64,000 nt of DNA from assembly GCF_036227605.1 (NCBI RefSeq), contig NZ_CP109487.1:3608001-3672000 (forward strand). Reading direction: 5' to 3'. Below, in pieces: positions 35,352 through 44,700 of the stretch; the first letter of the stretch is position 1, and each line of letters opens with the position of its first letter. The stretch comes from Streptomyces sp. NBC_01439. Its GTDB lineage: Bacteria; Actinomycetota; Actinomycetes; Streptomycetales; Streptomycetaceae. The notes under the pieces were generated by a model. The model did no database searches, was not told the DNA's origin, and saw only the letters and a program-made list of their open reading frames with translations. The position numbers and the translations under genes are program-made.

Positions 35352-36296
35352 TTACGCGGCCGCCTTCGGCAGCGGCTCGCCGTACCAGAGCTCGACCAGC
35401 CGGGCGGCGATGGAGATGCCCGATGGGGGCAGCACCTCGCCCGACGCGAACGCCGCGCGCAGCTCCTCGCGGGAGAACCAGCGGGCCTCCTCGATCTCCT
35501 CGCCGTCCACCGTGATCTCCGAGGTGGTGGCGCGGGCCCTGAAGCCGAGCATCAGGCTGTACGGGAAGGGCCACGGCTGGCTGGCCACGTACTCGACCTC
35601 GCCGACCCGGACGCCCGCCTCCTCCCACACCTCGCGGACGACGGACTGCTCTATCGACTCGCCGGGCTCCACGAACCCCGCCAGCGTGGAGAAGCGGCCC
35701 TCCGGCCAGTGCACCTGGCGGCCCAGCAGCGCCCGGTCGTGCTCGTCCGTGACCAGCATGATCACGGCCGGGTCGGTGCGCGGGTAGTGCTCGGCGCCGC
35801 AGCCCGGGCAGCGGCGGATGTGCCCGGCGGCCGCGACCACCGTGCGCTCGCCGCAGCGCGAGCAGAAGCGGTGCATCCGCTGCCAGTTCTCCAGCGCCAC
35901 CGCGTGCACCATCAGCCCGGCGTCGCGCGGGGACAGCAGCAGGCCGGCCTCGCGCAGGCCGGCCGGCCTGGCCGACTGGTCCATGCGGCCGGGCAGCGCG
36001 TCCTTCTGCAGCGCGAAGTACCGTACGCCGTCCTCGTCGGTGCCCAGGAAGTAGCGGTGGGTCTCGGTGACCGGGGCCTCGAAGGCCGGGGTCATCACGA
36101 TGCCGGTGCCGCCGTCGGGGGTGTCGTCGATCAGGACCTGGCCGCCGGAAACGACGAATACCCGGGTCGTGGGGTGGCTCCAGGCCGCGGCGAGCCACGC
36201 CTCGTCGAGCCGGTGGTGCGCGGCGCGGTCGATCCCGCTGGGCGCGGCGAGCGAAAGGGGGCGCTCGGTGGGAGGGCGCTCGGTATGGGTGCTCAC
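35352..36296 (-). CDS. nudC: NAD(+) diphosphatase NudC
   Basis: A 314-residue NUDIX enzyme that cleaves NAD(H), and in other bacteria removes NAD caps from RNA. The zinc ribbon is present: CSRC (about residue 140) and CPGC (about 158). The NUDIX box is GFVEPGESIEQSVVREVWEEAGV, followed by the NudC signature SQPWPFPYSLMLGF, which identifies the subfamily. I used a GTG start with GGAAG seven bases upstream; a TTG 12 bases earlier is in frame. It is the last gene of the minus-strand run adnA-adnB-dipeptidase-nudC. Equivalent to Rv3199c. Confidence 0.94.
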   Translation of the reverse strand: MSTHTERPPTERPLSLAAPSGIDRAAHHRLDEAWLAAAWSHPTTRVFVVSGGQVLIDDTPDGGTGIVMTPAFEAPVTETHRYFLGTDEDGVRYFALQKDALPGRMDQSARPAGLREAGLLLSPRDAGLMVHAVALENWQRMHRFCSRCGERTVVAAAGHIRRCPGCGAEHYPRTDPAVIMLVTDEHDRALLGRQVHWPEGRFSTLAGFVEPGESIEQSVVREVWEEAGVRVGEVEYVASQPWPFPYSLMLGFRARATTSEITVDGEEIEEARWFSREELRAAFASGEVLPPSGISIAARLVELWYGEPLPKAAA

Positions 36297-36362
36297 AGGT
36301 ACTTCCAACTCCCCCGGTGGTGGGACAGGCAGGCTCGGTACGGCAGGTGTGTGCGTCGGGTG

Positions 36363-37769
36363 TCAGGCGGTGGTTCGGTGGTGGGCGGCGAGGTCTCCCC
36401 ACAGGTACGCGGTCGTCTCGACGCCCTTCAGCAGGAGGTCCAGCTCGACCTTCTCGTTGGGAGCGTGCCAGCCGTCGGACGGGACCGAGATGCCGAGGAA
36501 GAGGACGGGTGCGTCCAGGACGTCCTGGAGGTCCGCCGCGGGGCCGGAGCCGCCCTCCCGCGTGAAGCGGATCTTCTCGCCGAAGGCGCGGCCCATGGCC
36601 CGGACGACCGACTGCAGGGCCGGGTGGTCCAGCGGGGTCAGGCACGGGCGGGTCGGCGCGCCGAAGGTGATGGAGTGGCGGATCCCGGCCGGGATCCCGG
36701 CCGCGACCCAGTCCCGGACGGCCGCCTCGACCTCGTACGGGTCCTGCCCGGACACCAGCCGGAACGACAGCTTCAGGTGGGCGGAGGCCGGCACGATGGT
36801 CTTGCCGCCGGGGCCCTGGTAGCCGCCGCCGATGCCGTTGACCTCGGCCGTGGGGCGGGCCCAGACGCGCTCCAGGGTGGAGTACCCGGCCTCGCCCGCG
36901 GCCGCGTGGGACTTGGCCGTGCGCAGCCACTCGGACTCGTCGAAGGGCAGCTCGTCGATGAGCGCGCGCTCCGCGTCCGTCAGCTCGGCGATGTTGTCGT
37001 AGAAGCCGGGGATCGTGACCCGCCCGTCGGCGTCGTGCAGGGAGGCGACCAGGCGGGCGGCGACGGTGGCCGGATTGGGCACGGCCCCGCCGAAGGCGCC
37101 GGAGTGGATGTCCTGGTCCGGGCCGTGGAAGTCGATCTCGCAGTCGGCGACGCCGCGCATGCCGGTGCAGACGGTGGGGGTGGTCTCGGACCACATGCCG
37201 GTGTCGGAGACGATCACGACGTCGGCGGCGAGCTCGGCGGCGCGGGCCTCGATGAGGTCGCGGAAGTTCGGCGAGCCGGACTCCTCCTCGCCCTCGATGA
37301 GGAGCTTGAGGTGAACGGCGGGGGCGGCGGCGCCGGTGGCCGCCAGGTGCGCCCGTACCCCGAGGGTGTGGAAGAACACCTGCCCCTTGTCGTCGGCGGC
37401 GCCGCGCGCGTACATGCGGCCGCCCTGGACCACCGGCTCGAACGGGTCGGTGTGCCAGCCGTCGGCGAGGGCGGCGGGCTGCACGTCGTGGTGCCCGTAC
37501 ACGAGGACGGTCGGGGCGTGCGGGTCCTCGCTCGGCCAGTGCGCGAAGACGGCGGGCGCGCCGGGGGTCTCCCACACCTCGGCGACCGGGAAGCCGGTCT
37601 CCTTGAGCTTGGCCGCGAGCCATTCGGCGCTGCGGCGTACGTCGCCCGCGTGCTCGGGCTGGGCCGAGACGGAGGGGATGCGGAGCCACTCGGCGAGGTC
37701 GTCGAGGAAGGCGGCGCGGTGTGTGTCGATGTACGTGCGGACGACGCTGTCCGGCGGGGTGTCGCTCAT
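36363..37769 (-). CDS. M20-family dipeptidase
   Basis: A 468-residue dinuclear zinc dipeptidase. Metal-binding motifs: VLVYGHHDVQP (His and Asp), RGAADDKGQ (bridging Asp), LIEGEEESGSPNF (catalytic Glu pair), then VSDTGMWS and the late FTREGGSGPAAD and HAPNEKVEL (final His). The dimerisation lid domain occupies the middle. It starts ten bases after the adnB stop, so the two are co-transcribed, although a functional link is not evident. It has no signal peptide and is cytoplasmic. Confidence 0.93.
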   Translation of the reverse strand: MSDTPPDSVVRTYIDTHRAAFLDDLAEWLRIPSVSAQPEHAGDVRRSAEWLAAKLKETGFPVAEVWETPGAPAVFAHWPSEDPHAPTVLVYGHHDVQPAALADGWHTDPFEPVVQGGRMYARGAADDKGQVFFHTLGVRAHLAATGAAAPAVHLKLLIEGEEESGSPNFRDLIEARAAELAADVVIVSDTGMWSETTPTVCTGMRGVADCEIDFHGPDQDIHSGAFGGAVPNPATVAARLVASLHDADGRVTIPGFYDNIAELTDAERALIDELPFDESEWLRTAKSHAAAGEAGYSTLERVWARPTAEVNGIGGGYQGPGGKTIVPASAHLKLSFRLVSGQDPYEVEAAVRDWVAAGIPAGIRHSITFGAPTRPCLTPLDHPALQSVVRAMGRAFGEKIRFTREGGSGPAADLQDVLDAPVLFLGISVPSDGWHAPNEKVELDLLLKGVETTAYLWGDLAAHHRTTA

Positions 37770-37778
37770 GCCCTGAGC

Positions 37779-40700
37779 CTAGCCGTCCGCCTGCTGGTCA
37801 CCGTCCGGGTCCGGTTCGCCTTGGAGGATCCGCTCAAGGCCGGCGCGGTCCGGGAGGTTTCGGGGGCGGATCACGCGGCCGCTGCGGACGTGCAGGAAGG
37901 CGGCGGAGACCCGCTCGAGCGGGGTGTTCGTGGCCTCGGCCCAGGCCACGCGGTAGACGGCGAGCTGGAGGGGGTCGGCCTGGGTGGTGCGGCCGGTCTT
38001 CCAGTCGACGATCTCGTACGAGCCGTCCGGGTTGCGGTAGACGGCGTCGATCCGGCCGCGCACGACCCGGCCGGCGAGGGTGAGCTGGACCGGGGCCTCC
38101 ATGCGGTGGGGGGGTCGGTCCGCGTACGGGCTGCGTTCGAAGGCGGCCTTGAGGGAGTCGAGGTCGGCCTCGTCGACGATCTCCTGGTCGGAGCCTGCGC
38201 CGGGGAGGTCGGTGACGGGGTCGAGGACGTCGAGGAACGGCAACGGCAGCTCGTCGAACCGGGACTCGACCCAGGCGTGGAACCGGGTGCCCTGGCGGGC
38301 GGCGGGCTGCGGGGGCCGCGGCATGGGCCGGGCGAGGTCGCGCGCGAAGCCCTGCTCGTCGGCGGCGAGCCGGAGCAGCTGGCTGGCGGACAGGGCGGAC
38401 GGCAGCTCGACGTCACGAACGGCCGCGCGGGCACGGCGGAGCTCGCCCTCGAGGGCGTCGAGATCACGGTCCCAGGAGGCGACGGCGCGGGCCTCGTCGG
38501 GAACCAGGTCGCCTCCGGCGGGGTCGGCCGTCACAGGACGCGGATGCGGCACGGCCGCGCCGGCGCCGGCGGTGGCCTCGTCGGCCCACAGGTCGTCGCC
38601 CTCCGGGACGGACCGGCTCCCGGCGGGTACGACCGCCTCGGCGCGGGGGGTCGGCACGGCCGCTCCCGCGGCGGCCGGGGATGCTCCGGGCCGGGGGCCG
38701 TCGAGCGGCGCGCCGGGGGCGGCCGGGAGGTCGTCCCCTGCCCTGCCCCGTCCCGGACCCGGGGTACCGCCCCGGGGCCCGTGGGAATCCCGCGTGGCAG
38801 CGTCGTCCCCGGGCAGGGCTTCGGCCCAGGCCTCGACCGCCCAGGGGTCGTCGGAGTCCGGCCCGGCGGCCCCCGACGCGTCGGCGGGCGTACGGGCCCG
38901 GGCCTCGCCGGACCAGAGGTCGTCGGGGTCCGGCCCCGTGACGGCGGACGCGTCGGCGGGCAGTCGGACGGTGCCCGGCGGCGGCCAGGCTTCGCCGGGC
39001 CGGGCTTCGGGTGCGGGCCGCGTGCCGGCCGCAGGCTCGTAGGGGTCGTCGGCCCGGGCCCGGGCATCGGGCTCGGAAGGCTCGGTGGCCGTGACCGGGG
39101 GCCCGGAGGGCCAGGGGTCGTCGGCGGGGTCCGGTTCCCAGGGGTCTTCGGCCGGCCACGGCTCCTCGCAGTCCGGGGGCCAGAGGTACTCGTCCTCCTC
39201 CGGGGGCGGGGCCGCGAGGTAGGACTCCACCAGGGCCGCCGCCGCGCGGCGCAGGGTGAGGGAGTACGGGTCGAGCGGGAGCGGCCAGGAGTGGTCCGGG
39301 GTGGAATCGCCGGACAGCGCCGGGTTCTCGGCGGTGGGGTCGGGCTCGTCCGCCCAGGCCTCGATCTCGCCGAAACCGGCCGCGCAGTGCTCGTACAGGG
39401 CTTCGAGGAACGGCGACGGGCCGCGGCGCTTCTTCTGGCTCGGGCCCCACCAGTGGCCCGAAGCCAGCAGCAGGGAGCGCGGCCGCGTGAAGGTCACGTA
39501 GCCGAGGCGGAGCTCCTCCACCGACTTGTGGTCCTTGAGCGCGGCCTTGAAGGCCTTCAACCCCGCCGAGGTCCAGGCCGGAACCCCGGGCAGGGTGGGC
39601 GCGTCGCCGCGCAGCGCGTACGGGAGCACCTTCGCGTACGAGGTCCAGGCCTCCGGCGGCTTCTCCTTCGGGAAGGCGCCGGCGCACAGGTCCGGAACCA
39701 CCACCACGTCCCACTCCAGGCCCTTGGACTTGTGGGCGGTGAGCACCTTGACCGTGTTCTCGCCGCCGGGCAGCGCGTGGTCCAGGCCCTTCTCGTACTG
39801 GGCGGCCGTGCGCAGGAACGCCAGGAAGGCCAGCAGCGTGGCCTCGCCGTCGAGGGCGGCGAAACCGGCCGCCACGTCCATGAAGTTCGACAGCGTCTCG
39901 CGCCGGCGGGCCGCCAGCGCGTGCGGGGAGGCCGACAGCTCCACCTCCAGGCCGGTGGCGGTCAGCACCCGGTGCAGGACGTCCATCAGCGGGTCCGCGA
40001 GGGAGCGCCGCAGGTCGCGCAGTTCCTGGGCGAGGTGCGCGAAGCGGATCCGCGCTTCCGCCGAGAAGGGGAGGTCGTCCGGGGCCTGCCCGGCGCCGTC
40101 GAGGAAGGTCTCCAGGGCGTCGGCCAGCGAGACGATCTCCGCCGGGTCCACGCCCTCCACGGCCGCCGCGAGGCGTTCGTCCGGGTCGGACCCGGCGGGC
40201 GCGCGGCTCACCAGGAGCCGCGCCCGGCGGCCCAGCAGGGCCAGGTCGCGCGCGCCAATCCGCCACCGCGGGCCGATCAGGAGCCGGACCAGGGAGGCGT
40301 TGGCGCCCGGGTCCTGGAGGACCTCGCAGACGGCGACGAGGTCGGCGACCTCGGGCAGGTGCAGCAGCCCGGAGAGGCCGACGACCTCGACGGGCACGTC
40401 CCGGTCCACCAGCACGGCCTGGATCTGGGCGAAGTCTCCGGCGGAGCGGCACAGTACGGCGATCTCGCGCGGCTCCGTCCCGGTGCGGACCAGGTGGGCG
40501 ACGGAGTCGGCGAGCCAGTCGAGCTCCTGTGCGTGGGTCTCCAGCAGGGCGCAGCGGACCTGCCCGGCGGCCTCCGCGCCCGGCGCCGGACGCAGCGCCT
40601 CCACGCCTTCGTGCATGGCGCGCAGCGGGGCGGCGAGTCCATTGGCCAGGTCCAGCAGGCGGCCGCCGCTGCGCCGGTTCTCGCTGAGGGAGAGCCGGGT

Positions 40701-41711
40701 GGCGAGGGTCCCGTCGGCGTGCGGGAAGTGTTCCGGGAAGTCGTCGAGGTTGGCGACGGAGGCCCCGCGCCAGCCGTAGATCGCCTGGCAGGGGTCGCCG
40801 ACGGCGGTCACGGCGTGGCCGGAGCCCGCGCCGAAGAGGCCGGACAGCAGCAACCGCTGTGCGACGGAGGTGTCCTGGTACTCGTCGAGCAGGACCACCC
40901 GGAACTCCTCGCGCAGCAGCGCCCCCACCTCGGGCCGGGTGGTGGCGAGCTGCGCGGAGAGGGCTATCTGGTCGCTGAAGTCGAAGAGGTCTCGGGAGCG
41001 TTTGGCGGCGCGGTAGCGGACGACCAGTTCCAGCAGCTCGATGCGGCCGCGCACGGCCTCCGGAACCTTGCGGAGGTCCTCGTTGGTGAGCTTGGTGCCG
41101 GCGAGCACGTCGAGCAGTCCGGTGTCGTGCAGGCGCAGGTGCTCGGGCTCGACCAAGTGCTCGGAGAGTTCCCCGTCGAGCGCGAGGAGGTCGCCGACCA
41201 GGTCGGGGACCGACTTGGTGAGCGAGGGGTACGGGCCGGGGGCCTCGCGCAGCACTTTCGCGGCGAGCTGGAAGCGGGTGGCGTCGGCGAGCAGCCGGGA
41301 GCTGGGCTCCAGGCCGATGCGCAGGCCGTGGTCCTTCAGGAGCTGCCCGGCGAAGGCGTGGTAGGTGGAGATGCGGGGCTCGCCGCCGACCGCGTCCGCG
41401 TCCGCCGGGGAGGGGTCCGGGTCGGTGATGCCCGCCCGCGCGAGGGCCTTGCGCACGCGCTCGGACAGTTCGCCGGCGGCCTTGTTGGTGAAGGTCAGGC
41501 CGAGCACCTGTTCGGGTGCGACCGCGCCGGTACCGACGAGCCAGACGACGCGGGCGGCCATGACGGTGGTCTTGCCGGAGCCGGCGCCCGCGACGACGAC
41601 CTGCGGGGCGGGCGGGGCGGTGACGCACGCCATCTGCTCGGGCGTGAAGGGGATCCCGAGGAGCTCCTTGAGCTGCTCGGGGTCGGAGAGGGCGGGCGGA
41701 CGCGCGGGCAC
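37779..41711 (-). CDS. adnB: AdnB-type helicase-nuclease subunit
   Basis: A 1310-residue motor-nuclease of the AdnAB double-strand-break resection machine. Helicase domain residues about 1-800: Walker A GAGSGKTTVMAARVV, LLDEYQDTSVAQR, GDPCQAIYGWRGA and LTAHKSKGLEWDVVVVPDLC. Then comes an acidic linker (about residues 850-1090) rich in Pro, Ala and Asp with many DPW/DDLW tryptophan clusters, unlike a compact fold. The C-terminal PD-(D/E)xK nuclease has GRIDAVYRN and EIVDWKTGR. It is larger than the mycobacterial AdnB (about 1100 residues, from memory), mainly through the linker. It is directly downstream of adnA (63 bases). Confidence 0.93.
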   Translation of the reverse strand: MPARPPALSDPEQLKELLGIPFTPEQMACVTAPPAPQVVVAGAGSGKTTVMAARVVWLVGTGAVAPEQVLGLTFTNKAAGELSERVRKALARAGITDPDPSPADADAVGGEPRISTYHAFAGQLLKDHGLRIGLEPSSRLLADATRFQLAAKVLREAPGPYPSLTKSVPDLVGDLLALDGELSEHLVEPEHLRLHDTGLLDVLAGTKLTNEDLRKVPEAVRGRIELLELVVRYRAAKRSRDLFDFSDQIALSAQLATTRPEVGALLREEFRVVLLDEYQDTSVAQRLLLSGLFGAGSGHAVTAVGDPCQAIYGWRGASVANLDDFPEHFPHADGTLATRLSLSENRRSGGRLLDLANGLAAPLRAMHEGVEALRPAPGAEAAGQVRCALLETHAQELDWLADSVAHLVRTGTEPREIAVLCRSAGDFAQIQAVLVDRDVPVEVVGLSGLLHLPEVADLVAVCEVLQDPGANASLVRLLIGPRWRIGARDLALLGRRARLLVSRAPAGSDPDERLAAAVEGVDPAEIVSLADALETFLDGAGQAPDDLPFSAEARIRFAHLAQELRDLRRSLADPLMDVLHRVLTATGLEVELSASPHALAARRRETLSNFMDVAAGFAALDGEATLLAFLAFLRTAAQYEKGLDHALPGGENTVKVLTAHKSKGLEWDVVVVPDLCAGAFPKEKPPEAWTSYAKVLPYALRGDAPTLPGVPAWTSAGLKAFKAALKDHKSVEELRLGYVTFTRPRSLLLASGHWWGPSQKKRRGPSPFLEALYEHCAAGFGEIEAWADEPDPTAENPALSGDSTPDHSWPLPLDPYSLTLRRAAAALVESYLAAPPPEEDEYLWPPDCEEPWPAEDPWEPDPADDPWPSGPPVTATEPSEPDARARADDPYEPAAGTRPAPEARPGEAWPPPGTVRLPADASAVTGPDPDDLWSGEARARTPADASGAAGPDSDDPWAVEAWAEALPGDDAATRDSHGPRGGTPGPGRGRAGDDLPAAPGAPLDGPRPGASPAAAGAAVPTPRAEAVVPAGSRSVPEGDDLWADEATAGAGAAVPHPRPVTADPAGGDLVPDEARAVASWDRDLDALEGELRRARAAVRDVELPSALSASQLLRLAADEQGFARDLARPMPRPPQPAARQGTRFHAWVESRFDELPLPFLDVLDPVTDLPGAGSDQEIVDEADLDSLKAAFERSPYADRPPHRMEAPVQLTLAGRVVRGRIDAVYRNPDGSYEIVDWKTGRTTQADPLQLAVYRVAWAEATNTPLERVSAAFLHVRSGRVIRPRNLPDRAGLERILQGEPDPDGDQQADG

Positions 41712-41774
41712 CCAAAAAGGCTAGCCGCCCGCACCGACAGCCCCGACCGCCGAGCTCGTGCACGCGGCCCGGGC

Positions 41775-44700
41775 TCACTCGATGGTCTGGCGGCCCTCCG
41801 GGCGGGCGCTGCACGAGCTGCGGAAGGAGCAGTGGTCGCAGTGGCGGCCCGCGGCGGGTGCGAACCGCTCGTCCAGGACCCGGCCCGCGGCGGTGGCCAG
41901 CAGGTCGCCGACCCACTCCCCGTCGAGCGGCTGCTGGGCCTGCACCTTGGGCACCGCGTCGCCGCCCTCGCGGACCGCGGCGCCCTGGCGGAGCTGGACC
42001 AGCTCGGCGCCGCCGGGCGCGGGGCGCAGGCCGTCGAAGGCCTCGTCGACGGCGCCCTCGCGCACGGCGAGCTGGTAGACGGCGAGCTGGGGGTGGCGGG
42101 CGACCTCGTCCTTGGTGGGCGCCGACTTGCCGGTCTTGAAGTCGACGACGTACGCACGCCCCTGCGGGTCCGATTCGACCCGGTCCATGGAGCCCCGGAT
42201 GCGGACGGCGACCTCACCGGCTTCGAGCGTGACGTCGAACTCGTGCTCCGTGGCCACGGCCGCGCGGCCGCCGCGGTCGGTGGTGTGCCAGCGCAGGAAG
42301 CGTTCCAGGGCGGCGCGGGCGTTGTCCTTCTCCTGGCGGGACTTCCAGGGGGCGTCGAAGGCGAGGGCGTCCCACACCGAGTCGAGGCGCTCCATGAGGA
42401 CGGCGAGGTCGGCGGGGGTGCGGCCGGAGGCGACCTCGTCGGCGAGGACGTGGACGACGTTGCCGAAGCCCTGGGCGGCGGTGGAGGGGGTGTCGGCCTT
42501 GACCTCGCGGCCGAGGAACCACTGGAGGGAGCAGGTGTTGGCGAGCTGCTCCAGGGCGCTGCCGGACAGGGCGACGGGCCGGTCCCGGTCGCGGAGGGGG
42601 ACGCTGCTGCGGGTGGGCTCGTACAGGCCCCACCAGCGCTGCGGGTGCGCGGCGGGGACCAACGGGCGGTCCTCGTCGTCGGTGAGCGCGGCAAGGCGGG
42701 CGAGGCGGCGGGCGGCCGCGTCGCGCAGGGCGGGCGAGGCGGCGGGGTCGACGGTGGTGGCGCGCAGCTCGGCGACGAGCGCGGCGACGGCGAGGGGGCG
42801 GCGGGGGCGGGCGGTGACGTCCCGCGGGGGGACGCCGAGCTCGGTGAGGAAGCGGGAGGGCTGGTCGCCGTCGTCGGCGGGGGCCTTGACGGCGGTGACG
42901 ACGAGGCGGTCGCGGGCGCGGGTGGCGGCGACGTAGAAGAGCCGGCGCTCCTCGGCGAGCAGGGCGCCGGGGGTGAGGGGCTCGGCGAGGCCGTCGCGGC
43001 CGATGCGGTCGGCCTCCAGGAGGGAACCGCGGCGGCGAAGGTCGGGCCACAAGCCCTCTTGGACGCTCGCGACGACGACGAGGGACCACTCCAGTCCCTT
43101 GGAGCGGTGCGCGGTCATCAGCCGGACGGCGTCGGAGCGGGTGGCGCGGGCCGTCAACGTGTCGGCGGCGATGTCCTCCGCCTCCAGTTGTTCGAGGAAG
43201 TTGAGCGCGCCGCGGCCTCCGGTGCGTTCCTCGGCACGGGCGGCGGTGTCGAAGAGGGCGCAGACCGCGTCGAGGTCGCGGTCGGCGTTGCGGCCGGCCG
43301 GGCCGCCGCGGCGGGCGCTGCGCTCCAGCCGCTGCGGCCAGGGCGTGCCGTCCCAGAGGACCCACAGGGCCTCCTCGGCGGTGCCGCCGCCCTGGAGCAG
43401 TTCGCGGGCCTTGCGCAGGAGCAGGCCGAGGCGCTGGGCGCCGCGGGCGTAGGCGGGGTCGTGGGCGGTGAGCCGCTCGGGCTCGGCGAGGGCGCGGGCG
43501 AGGAGTACGTCGGAGGGCGCGGGCACCTTGACGCCGGCGGCGCGCTCCTCTTCGCGCAGGGCGCGGCCGAGCCGTCGCAGGTCGGCGGCGTCCATCCCGC
43601 CGAGGGGCGAGGCGAGCAGCGTGAGGGCGGCCTCGACGGTGACGCCTCCGGCGGGGTCGGCGGGACCCACGGAGCTCCGCCCCGGGCCCGCTTCGACGGC
43701 GTCGGGCTGGTCCTGCAGAGCGGACGGCGACGCGTCGGCGGAGCCGGTCGGGGCTTCGGGGCTCCGCCCCGGGTCGGACCCGACGGCGTCGGACACGCCG
43801 GACACGCCGGACACGCCGGGGTCGCCGGGGTCGCCGGGGCTCCGCCCCGAGCCCGCTTCGACGGCGTCGGGCTCGCCTTCGGCAGGTGGGGCTTCCCGCC
43901 CACCCGCCCCGAAGGCCCGAGAGAGCTCGCCGACGCGCCCGCCCGGGCCCAGCTCGACCGCGTCGGCCCCTTCCTGCGGAGCGGACGGGACGGCCGGTGC
44001 CGGGTCCGCGGAGCCGGTCGGGGCTTCGGGGCTCCGCCCCGGGTCGGACCCGACGGCGTGGGACACGCCGGGGTCCGCGGCCTGCCCCGGGCCCGCTTCG
44101 ACGGCGTCGGACACGGCGGGGCTCTGCCCCAAGCCGGGCTCGGCCGCGGCGGGCTCGGCTTCCGGGAGGTCCGCGCCCGGTTCGGCCTCGGTGGCCGAGA
44201 CGCGCAGGGCCGTCAGGAGGGGGGCGACCGCCGGTTCGTGGCGCAGGGGCGTGTCCGCGCCGTCCGTCTCGACCGGCACTCCCGCCGAGATCAGGGCGCG
44301 GCGCATGGCCGGGAGGGTGCGACCTCCCGCGCGGACCAGGACGGCCATGTCCTGCCAGGGCACCCCGTCCTCCAGGTGGGCCCGCCGCAGGACGTCGGCG
44401 ATGTTGTCCAGTTCGGCGCCCGCCGTCGGGTACGTGAACACCTCCACCCGCCCGCCCTCCCGCACCGGTGCGAGGTTCCGGTGGGCGCGGACCGCCTCGG
44501 CCGGCAGTCGCGGGACCGGCATCCGGGTGGTGAGCAGCCGGGTGGCCGCCAGGAGGGCCGCGCCGGAGCGGCGGCCGACGGTGAGGGCCTTGACCTGCGC
44601 GCCGGGGAAGGCCGACCCGAAGTCCAGGACGTTGTTGATGTCGGCGCCGCGGAAGGCGTAGATCGACTGGTCGGGATCGCCGAAGGCGACCAGCGTGCCG

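Noticed and set aside
43655..44200. Possible CRISPR or IS remnants in adnA
   Set aside because: Repeats are degenerate, coding and in frame, with no spacer-like unique sequence, terminal repeats or transposase.
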